DNA of 64,000 nt from Viridibacterium curvum (GCF_039544165.1 NZ_BAABLD010000002.1:310001-374000), one strand, 5' to 3'. Numbered from the stretch's first letter, positions 34,036 to 42,845 are shown. A program made the numbers and translations. The notes: generated from the sequence alone by a model not told the origin.

Positions 34036-35130
34036 TCAGGCTTTGCTCAGGTGGGCCAGCACGCGCAGGTCATCACCGACCTTGCGGAAGTCATCAAAGA
34101 CCCATTGCGATGCGTCGGCCAGACGCTCCAGGCCGGGCAAGTCGAGCATGCCGCGCGCGTCGCTGCCAAGGACTTTGGGTGCGAGGTAGAGCAGAAGTTC
34201 ATCCACGCATCCGGCAGCAAGCAGAGCGCCATTGAGACGGCTACCCGCTTCGACGAGGACTTCGTTGTAGCCTCGCTGGCCGAGGGCTTCCATCAATGCA
34301 TCGGGGGCAACGTGGCCGTCCCGGGCGGGTAGGGCGAGGATTTCAGCGCCTTTGGCTAGCAGTTCAGCATGACGGCCCGGGTCAGCAATACATGTAACGA
34401 TCAGGGTGTTGCCATCCCGCAGGATGGCAGCCGTCGAAGGTGTACGAAGCTGGCTATCGACGACGATCCTGGCGGGCTGTCGGGGTGTTTGTACGGCGCG
34501 CACATTGAGCTGGGGGTCGTCTGCCAGTACGGTGCCGATGCCTGTGAGCACAGCGCAGCTGCGTGCGCGCCAATGGTGGCCGTCGGCACGTGCGGCATCT
34601 CCGGTAATCCACTGGCTCTCGCCATTGGCCATTGCCGTGCGGCCATCCAGGCTGGCGGCGATCTTGAGGCGTAGCAGGGGAGTGCCCAGGGTCATCCGTT
34701 TGACGAAGCCGCGATTGAGCGCGAGGGCTTCGTCGGCCAGCACATTCGGGGTAACGTGAATGCCTTCTGCGGCGATACGTGCGAGTCCCTGACCGGCTAC
34801 CAGTGGATTTGGATCCTGCATGGCCGAGACGACGTGGCCAACGCGGGCGCGGATCAGGGCGTCGCAGCAGGGCGGTGTGCGGCCGTAGTGGGCGCAGGGC
34901 TCCAGCGTGACGTAGACCGTGGCGCCTTCGACCGAATGACCGCGTCGCGCAGCGTCTTCAAGTGCCTGGATTTCTGCGTGGTTCTGACCGGCGGGTTGCG
35001 TGAAGCCTTCACCGATGACCTTGCCTTCCGGGCTGACAATGACGCAGCCAACGCGGGGATTGGGCGTGGTTGTGTAGAGACCACGTTCAGCCAACTGCAG
35101 AGCACGGTGCATGAATTCCGGGTTGATCAT
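34036..35130 (-). CDS. ribD: Bifunctional riboflavin biosynthesis deaminase/reductase RibD
   Basis: Carries out the second and third steps of riboflavin synthesis. The 364-residue protein has an N-terminal zinc deaminase domain (NHAEIQAL and EPCAHYGRTPPCCDALI) and a C-terminal reductase domain with LRLKIAASLDGRTAMANGES and VLVEAGSRLNGALLAAG. It is full length. On the same strand the order is glyA, nrdR, ribD, common in proteobacteria; nrdR lies 108 bp upstream, with a family 2 repeat between. Confidence 0.96.
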   Translation of the reverse strand: MINPEFMHRALQLAERGLYTTTPNPRVGCVIVSPEGKVIGEGFTQPAGQNHAEIQALEDAARRGHSVEGATVYVTLEPCAHYGRTPPCCDALIRARVGHVVSAMQDPNPLVAGQGLARIAAEGIHVTPNVLADEALALNRGFVKRMTLGTPLLRLKIAASLDGRTAMANGESQWITGDAARADGHHWRARSCAVLTGIGTVLADDPQLNVRAVQTPRQPARIVVDSQLRTPSTAAILRDGNTLIVTCIADPGRHAELLAKGAEILALPARDGHVAPDALMEALGQRGYNEVLVEAGSRLNGALLAAGCVDELLLYLAPKVLGSDARGMLDLPGLERLADASQWVFDDFRKVGDDLRVLAHLSKA

Positions 35131-35180
35131 GGCTTGGTGGTGCGGTCTGTCATGCGTGATCGAGTGCGTGATCGATTTGG

Positions 35181-35227
35181 TCTCACCCGGCCCTGACGGG
35201 CCACCCTCTCCCGCAGGCGGGCGAGGG
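35181..35227. repeat. Dispersed repeat, family 2, between nrdR and ribD
   Basis: CCCGGCCCTGACGGGCCACC is followed by CTCTCCCGCAGGCGGGCGAG. It has the same two-part structure as the copies within hrpA (CCGGCCCTCCGGGCCACCC then TCTCCCGCAGGCGGGAGAG at 49310-49348). Confidence 0.85.
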
Positions 35228-35238
35228 AACGGCTGGGT

Positions 35239-35727
35239 TCAGGCCTTGCGCGTGCGCGGCTTGCTGGCAGCCTTGTGTGCAGGCTCCAGCTCGCGCAGCA
35301 CTTCGGCGAATTCTTCGGTGTCTTCGAAGTTGCGATAGACCGAGGCGAAGCGGATGTAGGCGATCTTGTCGAGGCGCTTGAGTTCGCGCATGACCAGTTC
35401 GCCAACCTTGTCTGAAGGGATTTCGCGCTCGCCCAGTGAGAGCAGACGGCTTTCGATGCGTTCGATGGCGTTGTCGACGCTTTCGGCGGTGACAGGGCGC
35501 TTGCGCAGTGCGAGTTTCATGCTGCCGAGCACCTTGTCGCGCTCGTATTCGCTGCGGCTGCCGTTTTTCTTGACGATCTGGGGGAGCTTGAGCTCGATGC
35601 GCTCGTAGGTGGTGAAACGCTTGTCGCACTCACCGCAGCGACGACGGCGACGGATGAGGTCGCCTTCGTCGTTTTCGCGCGTGTCGGTGACTTGCGTGGA
35701 GGGGGCGTTACAGAAGGGGCATTTCAT
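35239..35727 (-). CDS. nrdR: Transcriptional repressor NrdR
   Basis: Represses ribonucleotide reductase genes through NrdR boxes when dATP/ATP levels signal sufficiency. The 162-residue protein has a zinc ribbon (MKCPFCNAPSTQVTDTR and CGECDKRFTTYER, four Cys) and an ATP-cone domain with IVKKNGSRSEYERDKVLGSM. ATG 35727 is the family start. The start codon lies inside a 7-bp-stem hairpin, and the upstream sequence is a 7-bp tandem repeat with no clear Shine-Dalgarno motif. Translation may therefore depend on upstream coupling or structure. Confidence 0.95.
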   Translation of the reverse strand: MKCPFCNAPSTQVTDTRENDEGDLIRRRRRCGECDKRFTTYERIELKLPQIVKKNGSRSEYERDKVLGSMKLALRKRPVTAESVDNAIERIESRLLSLGEREIPSDKVGELVMRELKRLDKIAYIRFASVYRNFEDTEEFAEVLRELEPAHKAASKPRTRKA

Positions 35728-35742
35728 GGCGTGGCCGCCATG
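35725..35742 (-). promoter_or_regulatory. Hairpin that contains the nrdR start codon
   Basis: The minus strand reads CATGGCG-GCCA-CGCCATG, a 7-bp stem with a 4-nt loop; the second ATG is the nrdR start. Such a structure would hide the start codon in the mRNA unless it is melted. Confidence 0.55.
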
Positions 35743-35745
35743 AAA

Positions 35746-35872
35746 GTGAGGAGTGAGGAGTGAGGAGTGAGGAGCAACGGCCCGGCCTCGCCGCTGCGCG
35801 GCATCGGATCGGGCTGGGGGGTACATACCGTGATGGTTTTACTCCTCACTCCTGACTCCTTTATCCTCACTC
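35746..35872. repeat. 7-bp tandem repeats facing inverted degenerate copies
   Basis: 35746-35774 is four units of GTGAGGA plus one base. About 70 bp further on, 35841-35872 is a degenerate run of the complementary unit (TCCTCAC). The two tracts could pair into a long stem in the nrdR-glyA spacer. The sequence between (35775-35840) has no open frame of note. Confidence 0.8.
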
Positions 35873-35893
35873 TACGGAGCTCAAGCTCCGTAG
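35872..35893 (-). terminator. Hairpin overlapping the glyA stop codon
   Basis: CTACGGAGC-TTGA-GCTCCGTAG on the minus strand is a perfect 9-bp stem whose loop contains the glyA TGA. There is no T run after it, so it could be an mRNA 3' stabiliser or a weak attenuator ahead of nrdR, not a standard terminator. Confidence 0.45.
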
Positions 35894-37131
35894 ACCGGGA
35901 ACTTCTTGCACAGTGCGCTGACTTCTTCGCGTACCTTGGCGAGCACGGCTTCATCTTCTGGCGCGTCGAGTACGTCAGCGATGAGGTGGGCCACTCGCTC
36001 AGCTTCAATCTCGGTGAAGCCACGTGTGGTCATCGCGGGGCTGCCGATGCGGATGCCAGAGGTCACGAAGGGCTTTTCCGGATCTTTCGGAATCGCGTTC
36101 TTGTTCACCGTGATGTGTGCCTTGCCCAGCGCGGCTTCGGCAGCCTTGCCGGTGATGTTCTTGGGACGCAGGTCGAGCAGGAACAGGTGGCTTTCAGTGC
36201 GGCTGGAAACGATGCGCAGGCCGCGTTGCTCGGACAGCACGCGGGCCATGACGCGAGCGTTGGCCACCACTTGCTCCTGGTACTTGCGGAACTCGGGCGT
36301 GGCCGCTTCCTTGAAGGCCACGGCCTTGGCTGCGATCACGTGCATCAGCGGGCCGCCTTGCAGGCCGGGGAAGATGGCCGAGTTGATGGCCTTCTCGTGC
36401 TCGGCACGCATCAGGATGACGCCGCCACGCGGGCCGCGCAGGGTCTTGTGTGTCGTGGAGGTCACCACATCAGCGTGCGGTACGGGGTTCGGATAGATGC
36501 CAGCGGCGATGAGGCCGGCGTAGTGAGCCATGTCCACCCAGAAAATCGCGCCGACTTCCTTGGCGATCTTTGCGAAGCGCTCGAAATCGATGCGCAGGGC
36601 GTAGGCCGAGGCACCGGCGACGATGATGCGCGGCTTGTGCTCACGAGCCAGGGCTTCCATGGCGTCGTAGTCGATCTCTTCCTTCTCGTTGAGACCGTAG
36701 GAGACGACGTTGAACCACTTGCCCGACAGGTTGAGGGGCATGCCGTGGGTGAGGTGACCACCTTCGGCGAGGCTCATGCCCATGATGGTGTCGCCGGGCT
36801 TGGCGAAGGCCATCAGCACAGCCTGGTTGGCTTGCGAGCCGGAGTTGGGCTGCACGTTGGCGCAATCGGCACCGAACAGCTTCTTCAGACGGTCGATGGC
36901 GATCTGTTCCACCACGTCCACGTGCTCGCAGCCGCCGTAGTAACGCTTGCCGGGGTAACCCTCGGCGTACTTGTTGGTCAGTTGCGAGCCCTGGGCTTCC
37001 ATGACGGCGCAGCTGACGTAGTTTTCAGAGGCGATCAGCTCGATGTGGTCTTCCTGACGCTTGTTTTCGGCCGACACGGCGGCAAACAGTTCGGAATCAA
37101 CCTTGGAGAGGACGTTTTGCTTGGAGAACAT
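35881..37131 (-). CDS. glyA: Serine hydroxymethyltransferase
   Basis: Converts serine and tetrahydrofolate to glycine and methylene-tetrahydrofolate. The 416-residue protein has IELIASENYVSCAVMEAQGS, NKYAEGYPGKRYYGGCEHVD and the PLP lysine in VTSTTHKTLRGPRGG. ATG 37131 (MFSKQNVLSKVDSELF) is the family start; the frame is open to 37287 but those residues do not look conserved. It precedes nrdR and ribD on the same strand. Confidence 0.98.
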   Translation of the reverse strand: MFSKQNVLSKVDSELFAAVSAENKRQEDHIELIASENYVSCAVMEAQGSQLTNKYAEGYPGKRYYGGCEHVDVVEQIAIDRLKKLFGADCANVQPNSGSQANQAVLMAFAKPGDTIMGMSLAEGGHLTHGMPLNLSGKWFNVVSYGLNEKEEIDYDAMEALAREHKPRIIVAGASAYALRIDFERFAKIAKEVGAIFWVDMAHYAGLIAAGIYPNPVPHADVVTSTTHKTLRGPRGGVILMRAEHEKAINSAIFPGLQGGPLMHVIAAKAVAFKEAATPEFRKYQEQVVANARVMARVLSEQRGLRIVSSRTESHLFLLDLRPKNITGKAAEAALGKAHITVNKNAIPKDPEKPFVTSGIRIGSPAMTTRGFTEIEAERVAHLIADVLDAPEDEAVLAKVREEVSALCKKFPVYGA

Positions 37132-37312
37132 GGGTTTCTTTGCAGTGCACGAATAAAGGCGAATGATAGCAAGACGGGCTGCTTTGGGCCATTTGGCGGG
37201 CTCTGGCAGGCTGCTTGGTCGGAATGTAGCGGCAGTGTGGCGTGTTGTCTTGTGTGAAGAAAAGCGAATTGTTTTCATGACTTGCATGAATCCTGTTCAT
37301 GCGTAGCCGGAC

Positions 37313-37954
37313 TCAGACGGGCAGCTCGTCCAGACTGTTGCCAAGGTGGGCGGTGTCGTTCCAGCTGAGCATCTGCCAGCGTCCGGCTTCGTGGGCAATC
37401 CAGTTCAGTGCCGCATTACCCAGTTCGAAGTTACGTGGCAGGTCAAGCGCCATGCCGGTAACGTGGCGGCGGGCTGCATCCAGCACACCGCCATGCATGA
37501 CCAGCAGGATTTGCTGGCCGGCATGGCGTTGGGCCAGGGTCTCCAGCGTGGCGGCGACGCGGGCGTAACACTGGCGCAGGCTTTCGCCCTCGGGCGGGAC
37601 GAAATCCGGCTCGCGGCGCGTGACACGCGCCTGCATCTCGGGGAACAGCTGCTCCGCTTCCTGGCGTGTGTGGCCCTGAAAGATCCCGAAATTCCGCTCG
37701 CGCAGTGTGCTGTCGGGAATCACTTTTTGCCCGCGCGGTGCCGCTACGGCCGCTGCCGTGTGCAGGGCGCGTTGCAGGTCGGAACTGTAGATGGCGTGGA
37801 ACGGAGTGTTCGTGAGCACCGCGGCAAGGGCGCGTGCCTGGCTGCGCCCGGTGGCGTTGAGGGGGATGTCCTCGTGGCCTTGCAGACGGCGCTCGACGTT
37901 CCAGTCGGTTTCACCGTGCCGGACGAGGCACATGCGGGTGTGAAGGGGAGACAT
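37313..37954 (-). CDS. Histidine phosphatase family protein (phosphoglycerate mutase-like)
   Basis: Protein of 213 residues with the catalytic RHGE motif near the N terminus (CLVRHGETDWNVERRLQGHE), Arg in YSSDLQRALHTA, and the second His in LLVMHGGVLDAARRHV. These are all features of the branch 1 histidine phosphatase family (GpmB/CobC-like). A specific substrate cannot be assigned; no cobalamin genes are nearby. It is monocistronic, divergent from the TRAP transporter genes. Confidence 0.9.
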   Translation of the reverse strand: MSPLHTRMCLVRHGETDWNVERRLQGHEDIPLNATGRSQARALAAVLTNTPFHAIYSSDLQRALHTAAAVAAPRGQKVIPDSTLRERNFGIFQGHTRQEAEQLFPEMQARVTRREPDFVPPEGESLRQCYARVAATLETLAQRHAGQQILLVMHGGVLDAARRHVTGMALDLPRNFELGNAALNWIAHEAGRWQMLSWNDTAHLGNSLDELPV

Positions 37955-38136
37955 GTGGAAAATACGGAGCAGGGCGAGCGGCGGAAAGGGCCAAAGTATA
38001 TGTCGCCGGTCAGCAGAGGCTGTCGGGAATTTCCGCAGCCGGGTTAATGCCAGTATCCTTGGCGCCCTGAATCGTGGCCCGGAACCGCGATCTGTTAAAC
38101 ATGTGCGGGCACCTGCGCAGCCCGCCTGGAGACAAC

Positions 38137-38748
38137 ATGCAGGCTTTACTGAAGTGCTCGCGGGGCATCGATGCCCTCAATGAGTGGGTCGGACGACACA
38201 TTGTCTGGCTGATCCTGATCATGGTGCTGATCAGCGCCGGCAACGCCATCGTGCGCAAGGTCTTCAATTCCAGCTCGAACAGCCTGCTGGAAATCCAGTG
38301 GTATCTGTTTTCCGCCGTGTTCCTGCTCGGTGCGGGGCACGCCCTGTTGCGCAACGCCCATGTGCGCATCGACGTGATTACCGGGCGTTTCAGCCAGCGC
38401 GTGCAAGCCTGGATCGACCTGTTAGGCACAGTGTTCTTCCTGCTGCCCGTAGTGGGCGTGATCTGTTGGCTGTCCTGGCCCTGGTTTGTCGATTCATGGC
38501 AGAGCGGTGAAGTGTCGGCCAGCGAAGGTGGTCTCGTCCTGTGGCCCGCGCGCCTGCTCATGCCGGTTGGCTTTGCGCTGCTGCTGTTGCAGGGGCTTTC
38601 CGAACTCGTCAAACGCGCGGCGTTCCTGATGGGCCTAGTCAGCTTGCCCGTCGCCGCAAATGAAGGCCCGAGTGACGAAGAAGCGCTCGCTGAAGACATC
38701 CGTCGCGCACGTGGTCTGTCGCAAGATGAAGCGGAGACCGGCAAATGA
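38137..38748 (+). CDS. TRAP transporter small permease (DctQ-like)
   Basis: Membrane protein of 203 residues with four hydrophobic segments (for example GRHIVWLILIMVLISAGNAI and a C-terminal one around LLMPVGFALLLLQGL). The signature LEIQWYLFSAVFLLGAGHAL and HVRIDVI are typical of DctQ. It helps the large permease carry an organic acid into the cell using a sodium gradient. ATG 38137 has TGGAGA 6 bases before it. The C-terminal 40 residues are acidic and probably cytoplasmic. The large permease gene overlaps the stop (ATGA). No substrate-binding protein gene is nearby. Confidence 0.9.
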   Translation: MQALLKCSRGIDALNEWVGRHIVWLILIMVLISAGNAIVRKVFNSSSNSLLEIQWYLFSAVFLLGAGHALLRNAHVRIDVITGRFSQRVQAWIDLLGTVFFLLPVVGVICWLSWPWFVDSWQSGEVSASEGGLVLWPARLLMPVGFALLLLQGLSELVKRAAFLMGLVSLPVAANEGPSDEEALAEDIRRARGLSQDEAETGK

Positions 38749-40481
38749 TCGAGTTCCTCATCCACAACATGGCGCCGTTGATGTTCGGCGCAATGGTTCT
38801 GCTGCTGTTGCTGGGATATCCTGTCGCGTTTTCGCTGGCCGCATGCGGCGTGATCTTCGGCGTCATCGGCATCGAGCTGGGCATGCTGCCTGCCAGCCTG
38901 TTCCAGGCCATGCCTTCGCGCATCTGGGGGGTGATGAGCAATGACACCATGCTTGCCATTCCATTCTTCACCTTCATGGGGTTGATTCTCGAGCGCAGCG
39001 GCATGGCCGAGGATCTGCTCGACACCATCGGACAGCTGTTCGGGCCGGTGCGAGGCGGGCTGGCCTTCGCCGTCATCTTCGTGGGTGCCATGCTGGCAGC
39101 CACAACTGGCGTGGTGGCTGCGTCGGTCATCTCGATGGGCCTTATTTCGCTGCCCATCATGCTGCGTTATGGCTACGACCGGCGCCTCGCCAGCGGCGTC
39201 ATTGCCGCCTCGGGCACGCTGGCGCAGATCATTCCCCCCTCGCTGGTGCTGATCGTCATGGCCGACCAGCTCGGCAAGTCGGTCGGCGACATGTACAAGG
39301 GCGCCTTCATTCCCGGATTCGTGCTGACCGGTCTCTACGTGCTGTACGTCATCGGCGTGGCGCTGTTCCGCCCGCAATGGGTGCCCGCCCTGCCGGCAGA
39401 GGCGCGCACCATCCGCGAGGCAGACGGCCGCAGCGGTCTGCGATCGCTGGGCGTACTGGTGCTGGTGGCGTCGACGCTGGCCGTCGGTTTCATGTTCACC
39501 GGCGGGCCCGAAGCGATCATGTCCTTCATGCGCAATGACGTCGTCGAGCATGTCGCAACCGATGAAGGCATCGTCATCGGCATGTGTGCCTGGGCGCTCG
39601 TGGCCTACGTCGTGGCGCGCGCCAACCGCAGCCTCAAGCTGGGCCTGCTATCGAACATGGCCGAGCGCTTCACCTTCGTGCTGATCCCGCCGCTGGCGCT
39701 GATCTTCCTGGTGCTGGGCACCATCTTCCTCGGCGTGGCCACGCCCACCGAAGGTGGCGCAATGGGCGCACTCGGCGCGCTCGTCATGGCGGTGGCGCGC
39801 AGGCGTCTCAATGTCGGCTTGTTGCGCCAGGCCATGGAGTCCACTGCACGGCTCTCGACCTTCGTATTGTTCATCCTGATCGGCGCGCGCGTGTTCAGCC
39901 TCACGTTCTATGGCATCGATGGTCACATCTGGGTCGAACATCTGCTGTCAGACATGCCCGGCGGCCAGCTCGGCTTCCTGGTCTTCGTGAACGTGCTGAT
40001 CTTCGTGCTGGCGTTCTTCCTCGACTTCTTTGAACTCGCGTTCATCATCGTGCCGCTGCTCGCGCCCGTCGCGCAGAAACTGGGCATCGACCTGATCTGG
40101 TTCGGCGTGCTGCTGGGCATCAACATGCAGACCAGCTTCATGCACCCGCCGTTCGGCTTTGCCCTGTTCTACCTGCGCTCTGTCGCACCCAAGGCCATCA
40201 AGACGACCGACATCTACTGGGGGGCCGTGCCCTTCGTGGGTATCCAGATCATCATGGTGGCGCTGGTGATTGCCTTCCCGCAGCTGGTGACCTTCGGGCT
40301 GGACAAGGCGCAGGACGTCGATCTCGACAAGGTCGAGATAAACATCCCCGGTGACGAGGCGCCAGCAATGGAAGCCCCAGTGATCACTGGTGATGAGCCG
40401 AGCTCACCGGCCGGGGCGTCGGAGCCCGCAGCGGAAGATGCTGGAAATGACGACCTGATGAAGCAATTGGGCGGGAAGTAA
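38745..40481 (+). CDS. TRAP transporter large permease (DctM-like, long form)
   Basis: Membrane protein of 578 residues, longer than the usual 425. The DctM domain shows FTFMGLILERSGMAEDLLD, GVVAASVISMGLISLPIML and TPTEGGAMGALGALVMA. An additional segment of about 100 residues between the halves contains two extra hydrophobic stretches. The last 60 residues are a Pro/Glu/Asp-rich tail (DEAPAMEAPVITGDEPSSPA). It belongs to the long DctM subgroup. The substrate is unknown; the absence of a DctP gene means the binding protein is encoded elsewhere. The position beside fumarase does not prove a dicarboxylate substrate. Confidence 0.9.
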   Translation: MIEFLIHNMAPLMFGAMVLLLLLGYPVAFSLAACGVIFGVIGIELGMLPASLFQAMPSRIWGVMSNDTMLAIPFFTFMGLILERSGMAEDLLDTIGQLFGPVRGGLAFAVIFVGAMLAATTGVVAASVISMGLISLPIMLRYGYDRRLASGVIAASGTLAQIIPPSLVLIVMADQLGKSVGDMYKGAFIPGFVLTGLYVLYVIGVALFRPQWVPALPAEARTIREADGRSGLRSLGVLVLVASTLAVGFMFTGGPEAIMSFMRNDVVEHVATDEGIVIGMCAWALVAYVVARANRSLKLGLLSNMAERFTFVLIPPLALIFLVLGTIFLGVATPTEGGAMGALGALVMAVARRRLNVGLLRQAMESTARLSTFVLFILIGARVFSLTFYGIDGHIWVEHLLSDMPGGQLGFLVFVNVLIFVLAFFLDFFELAFIIVPLLAPVAQKLGIDLIWFGVLLGINMQTSFMHPPFGFALFYLRSVAPKAIKTTDIYWGAVPFVGIQIIMVALVIAFPQLVTFGLDKAQDVDLDKVEINIPGDEAPAMEAPVITGDEPSSPAGASEPAAEDAGNDDLMKQLGGK

Positions 40482-40502
40482 AGCGCGTCGTCAGGACAAC
40501 AA

Positions 40503-40529
40503 AAAACCGGCCATTGGCCGGTTTTTTTT
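40503..40529. terminator. Bidirectional terminator between dctM and fumarase genes
   Basis: AAAACCGGCC-ATTGGCCGGTTTT with T8 on the plus strand and an A-run-derived T run on the minus strand. Both genes end on it. Confidence 0.92.
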
Positions 40530-40541
40530 GGGTGCGGGAAC

Positions 40542-42059
40542 TCAGGCCACGGTGACCGGAATCTTGCCGATGCGGGCCTGCCACTCCTTCGGCCCGGTGT
40601 TGTGCACCGAAATGCCGGTCGAATCGACAGCGACAGTGACCGGCATGTCCTGCACTTCGAACTCGTAGATGGCTTCCATACCCAGGTCGGCGAACCCGAC
40701 GACGCGGGCTGCCTTGATTGCCTTGGAAACGAGGTATGCAGCGCCGCCCACGGCCATGAGGTACACCGACTTGTGCTTCTTGATGGCCTCGATGGCTGCC
40801 GGGCCGCGCTCTGACTTGCCGATCATGCCCAGCAAACCGGTTTCAGCGAGGACCTGTTCGGTGAACTTGTCCATGCGCGTCGCCGTCGTCGGGCCTGCCG
40901 GGCCAACCACTTCGTCGCGCACCGGGTCGACCGGGCCGACGTAATAGATGAAGCGGCCACGGAAATCGACCGGCAGCGCTTCGCCCTTGTTGAGCATGTC
41001 GGTCATGCGTTTGTGCGCAGCGTCGCGGCCGGTGAGCATCTTGCCGTTGAGCAGCAGCACGTCACCCGGCTTCCAGGAAGCGACTTCTTCGCGCGTCACG
41101 GTGTCGAGGTTCACACGGCGACCCTTCGAGGTGTCGTAAGTCAGCTTCGGCCAGTCTTCCAGCGAAGGTGGGTCGAGGTAGACCGGGCCGGAACCGTCGA
41201 GCACGAAGTGCGCGTGGCGCGTGGCCGCACAGTTCGGGATCATCGCCACGGGCAGATTGGCCGCGTGTGTCGGGTAGTCGAGCACCTTCACATCGAGCAC
41301 GGTCGTGAGGCCGCCGAGGCCTTGTGCGCCGATGCCCAGCGCGTTCACCTTCTCGTAGATTTCCAGGCGCAGCTCTTCGGCACGCGTTTTGGGGCCTCGC
41401 TTGATGAGATCGAGGATGTCGATCGGCTCCATCAGCGCTTCCTTGGCCAGCAGCATGGCCTTCTCGGCCGTGCCGCCAATGCCGATGCCCAGCATGCCCG
41501 GCGGACACCAGCCCGCGCCCATGGTCGGTACGGTCTTGACGACCCAATCGACGATCGAGTCCGAAGGGTTGAGCATGACGAACTTCGACTTGGCTTCCGA
41601 GCCGCCGCCCTTGGCCGCGACAATCACCTCTACCTCATCGCCCGGCACAATGCTCACGTTGATCACCGCAGGCGTGTTGTCCTTGGTGTTGGTGCGCTTG
41701 CCGGCCGGATCGGCGAGCACCGAGGCGCGCAGCTTGTTGTCCGGGTAGTTATAAGCCTGACGCACGCCTTCATTCACCGCATCTTCCAGCGAGCCCGTGA
41801 AGCCCTCCCAGCGCACATTCATCCCCACCTTCAGGAAGACGGTGACGATGCCCGTGTCCTGACACAGCGGGCGATGGCCTTCAGCCGCCATGCGCGAGTT
41901 GATGAGGATCTGCGCCATCGCGTCTTTGGCGGCAGGGCTCTCTTCCATCTCGTAGGCGCGGGCGAGGTTGGTGATGTAGTCCACCGGGTGGTAGTAGCTG
42001 ATGTACTGCAGCGCGCCGGCAACGCTTTCGATGAGGTCGGCTTGCTTGATGGTGCTCAT
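40542..42059 (-). CDS. fumA: Class I fumarate hydratase
   Basis: Iron-sulfur fumarase of the TCA cycle, 505 residues. The N-terminal alpha part has HRPLCQDTGIVTVFLKVGM and AMIPNCAATRHAHFVLDGSG with two of the cluster cysteines. The C-terminal beta part has GRDAAHKRMTDMLNKGEALP and FIYYVGPVDP. Class I fumarases are oxygen-sensitive, in contrast with FumC. A family 1 palindrome (42094-42121) lies just upstream. The symbol fumA is used in the general class I sense. Confidence 0.95.
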   Translation of the reverse strand: MSTIKQADLIESVAGALQYISYYHPVDYITNLARAYEMEESPAAKDAMAQILINSRMAAEGHRPLCQDTGIVTVFLKVGMNVRWEGFTGSLEDAVNEGVRQAYNYPDNKLRASVLADPAGKRTNTKDNTPAVINVSIVPGDEVEVIVAAKGGGSEAKSKFVMLNPSDSIVDWVVKTVPTMGAGWCPPGMLGIGIGGTAEKAMLLAKEALMEPIDILDLIKRGPKTRAEELRLEIYEKVNALGIGAQGLGGLTTVLDVKVLDYPTHAANLPVAMIPNCAATRHAHFVLDGSGPVYLDPPSLEDWPKLTYDTSKGRRVNLDTVTREEVASWKPGDVLLLNGKMLTGRDAAHKRMTDMLNKGEALPVDFRGRFIYYVGPVDPVRDEVVGPAGPTTATRMDKFTEQVLAETGLLGMIGKSERGPAAIEAIKKHKSVYLMAVGGAAYLVSKAIKAARVVGFADLGMEAIYEFEVQDMPVTVAVDSTGISVHNTGPKEWQARIGKIPVTVA

Positions 42060-42093
42060 GGCTTGCTCCGGAATTACGGGGGGAATTGTTTGC

Positions 42094-42121
42094 CGTCATT
42101 CCCGCGAAGGCGGGAATGACG
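42094..42121. repeat. Dispersed palindrome, family 1
   Basis: CGTCATTCCCGC-GAAG-GCGGGAATGACG, perfectly paired, directly upstream of the fumarase ribosome-binding region and 6 bp before the end of the UPF0114 gene. Confidence 0.9.
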
Positions 42122-42127
42122 AAAGTG

Positions 42128-42718
42128 TCAGTGCTCCTGCTTGAGCGGCTGATGATGCGACATCAGACGGTCGCAATAAGCGATGGCCATCGCCGAGAGC
42201 AGGAAAGCGATATGGATGCCCGTCTGCGCAAGCAGCATCTTTTCACTGTAGTTCTCGGCGTTGATGAATGTCTTGAGAAGATGGATGGACGAAATGCCGA
42301 TGATGGCTGTCGCCAGTTTTACCTTCAGCACCGAGGCATTCACGTGCGACAACCACTCCGGCTGGTCCGGATGCCCTTCGAGGTACATGCGCGACACGAA
42401 GGTTTCGTAACCACCAACGATCACCATGATCAGCAGGTTCGAGATCATCACCACATCGATCAGGCCCAGTACCACCAGCATGATGGTCGTCTCGGTCAGC
42501 TTGCCTGCGTTGCCACCATGGCCCACCGCAGCCACCACGTGTTCGAGTGCCGCCTTGTTGCCCATCGCCGCGCCGATCAGATCGATCAGCTCGACCCAGA
42601 AATGGAACACATAGACGCACTGCGCGAGGATCAGGCCGAGGTACAGCGGCAGCTGCAGCCAGCGGCTCATGAAGATGAGGTTGGGCAAGGGGCGCAGGGG
42701 CTTGTTGGGGTTGTTCAT
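42128..42718 (-). CDS. UPF0114 / TIGR00645 family membrane protein (YqhA-like)
   Basis: Protein of 196 residues with three or four membrane segments: LQLPLYLGLILAQCVYVFHF, a middle one in MLVVLGLIDVVMISNLLIMV, and a third around AQTGIHIAFLLSAMAIAY. The family hallmark is VGGYETFVSRM followed by HPDQPEWLSHVNASVLKVKL. No biochemical function is known for the family. It lies downstream of the PEP-CTERM gene on the same strand but is separated from it by a terminator. Confidence 0.9.
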   Translation of the reverse strand: MNNPNKPLRPLPNLIFMSRWLQLPLYLGLILAQCVYVFHFWVELIDLIGAAMGNKAALEHVVAAVGHGGNAGKLTETTIMLVVLGLIDVVMISNLLIMVIVGGYETFVSRMYLEGHPDQPEWLSHVNASVLKVKLATAIIGISSIHLLKTFINAENYSEKMLLAQTGIHIAFLLSAMAIAYCDRLMSHHQPLKQEH

Positions 42719-42799
42719 GGCGATTCTGAGGGGTTGGTGCAGCGCGCAAGTATAGCTGCCGGCGGCGGTGGTCGGGCTGAACTGCAGAGCCCAGAAAGC

Positions 42800-42829
42800 A
42801 AAACGCCCACCGCGGACGGTGGGCGTTTT
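42800..42829 (-). terminator. Terminator of the PEP-CTERM gene
   Basis: AAAACGCCCACC-GCGGAC-GGTGGGCGTTTT; on the minus strand the stem is followed by TTTTGC. It lies 16 bp beyond the end of the PEP-CTERM gene. Confidence 0.88.
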
Positions 42830-42845
42830 GTAAAGCAGAAACGGA

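Noticed and set aside
37132..37312. Riboswitch in the glyA leader
   Set aside because: No glycine, SAM or THF riboswitch core could be recognised by eye in this 180-bp stretch.
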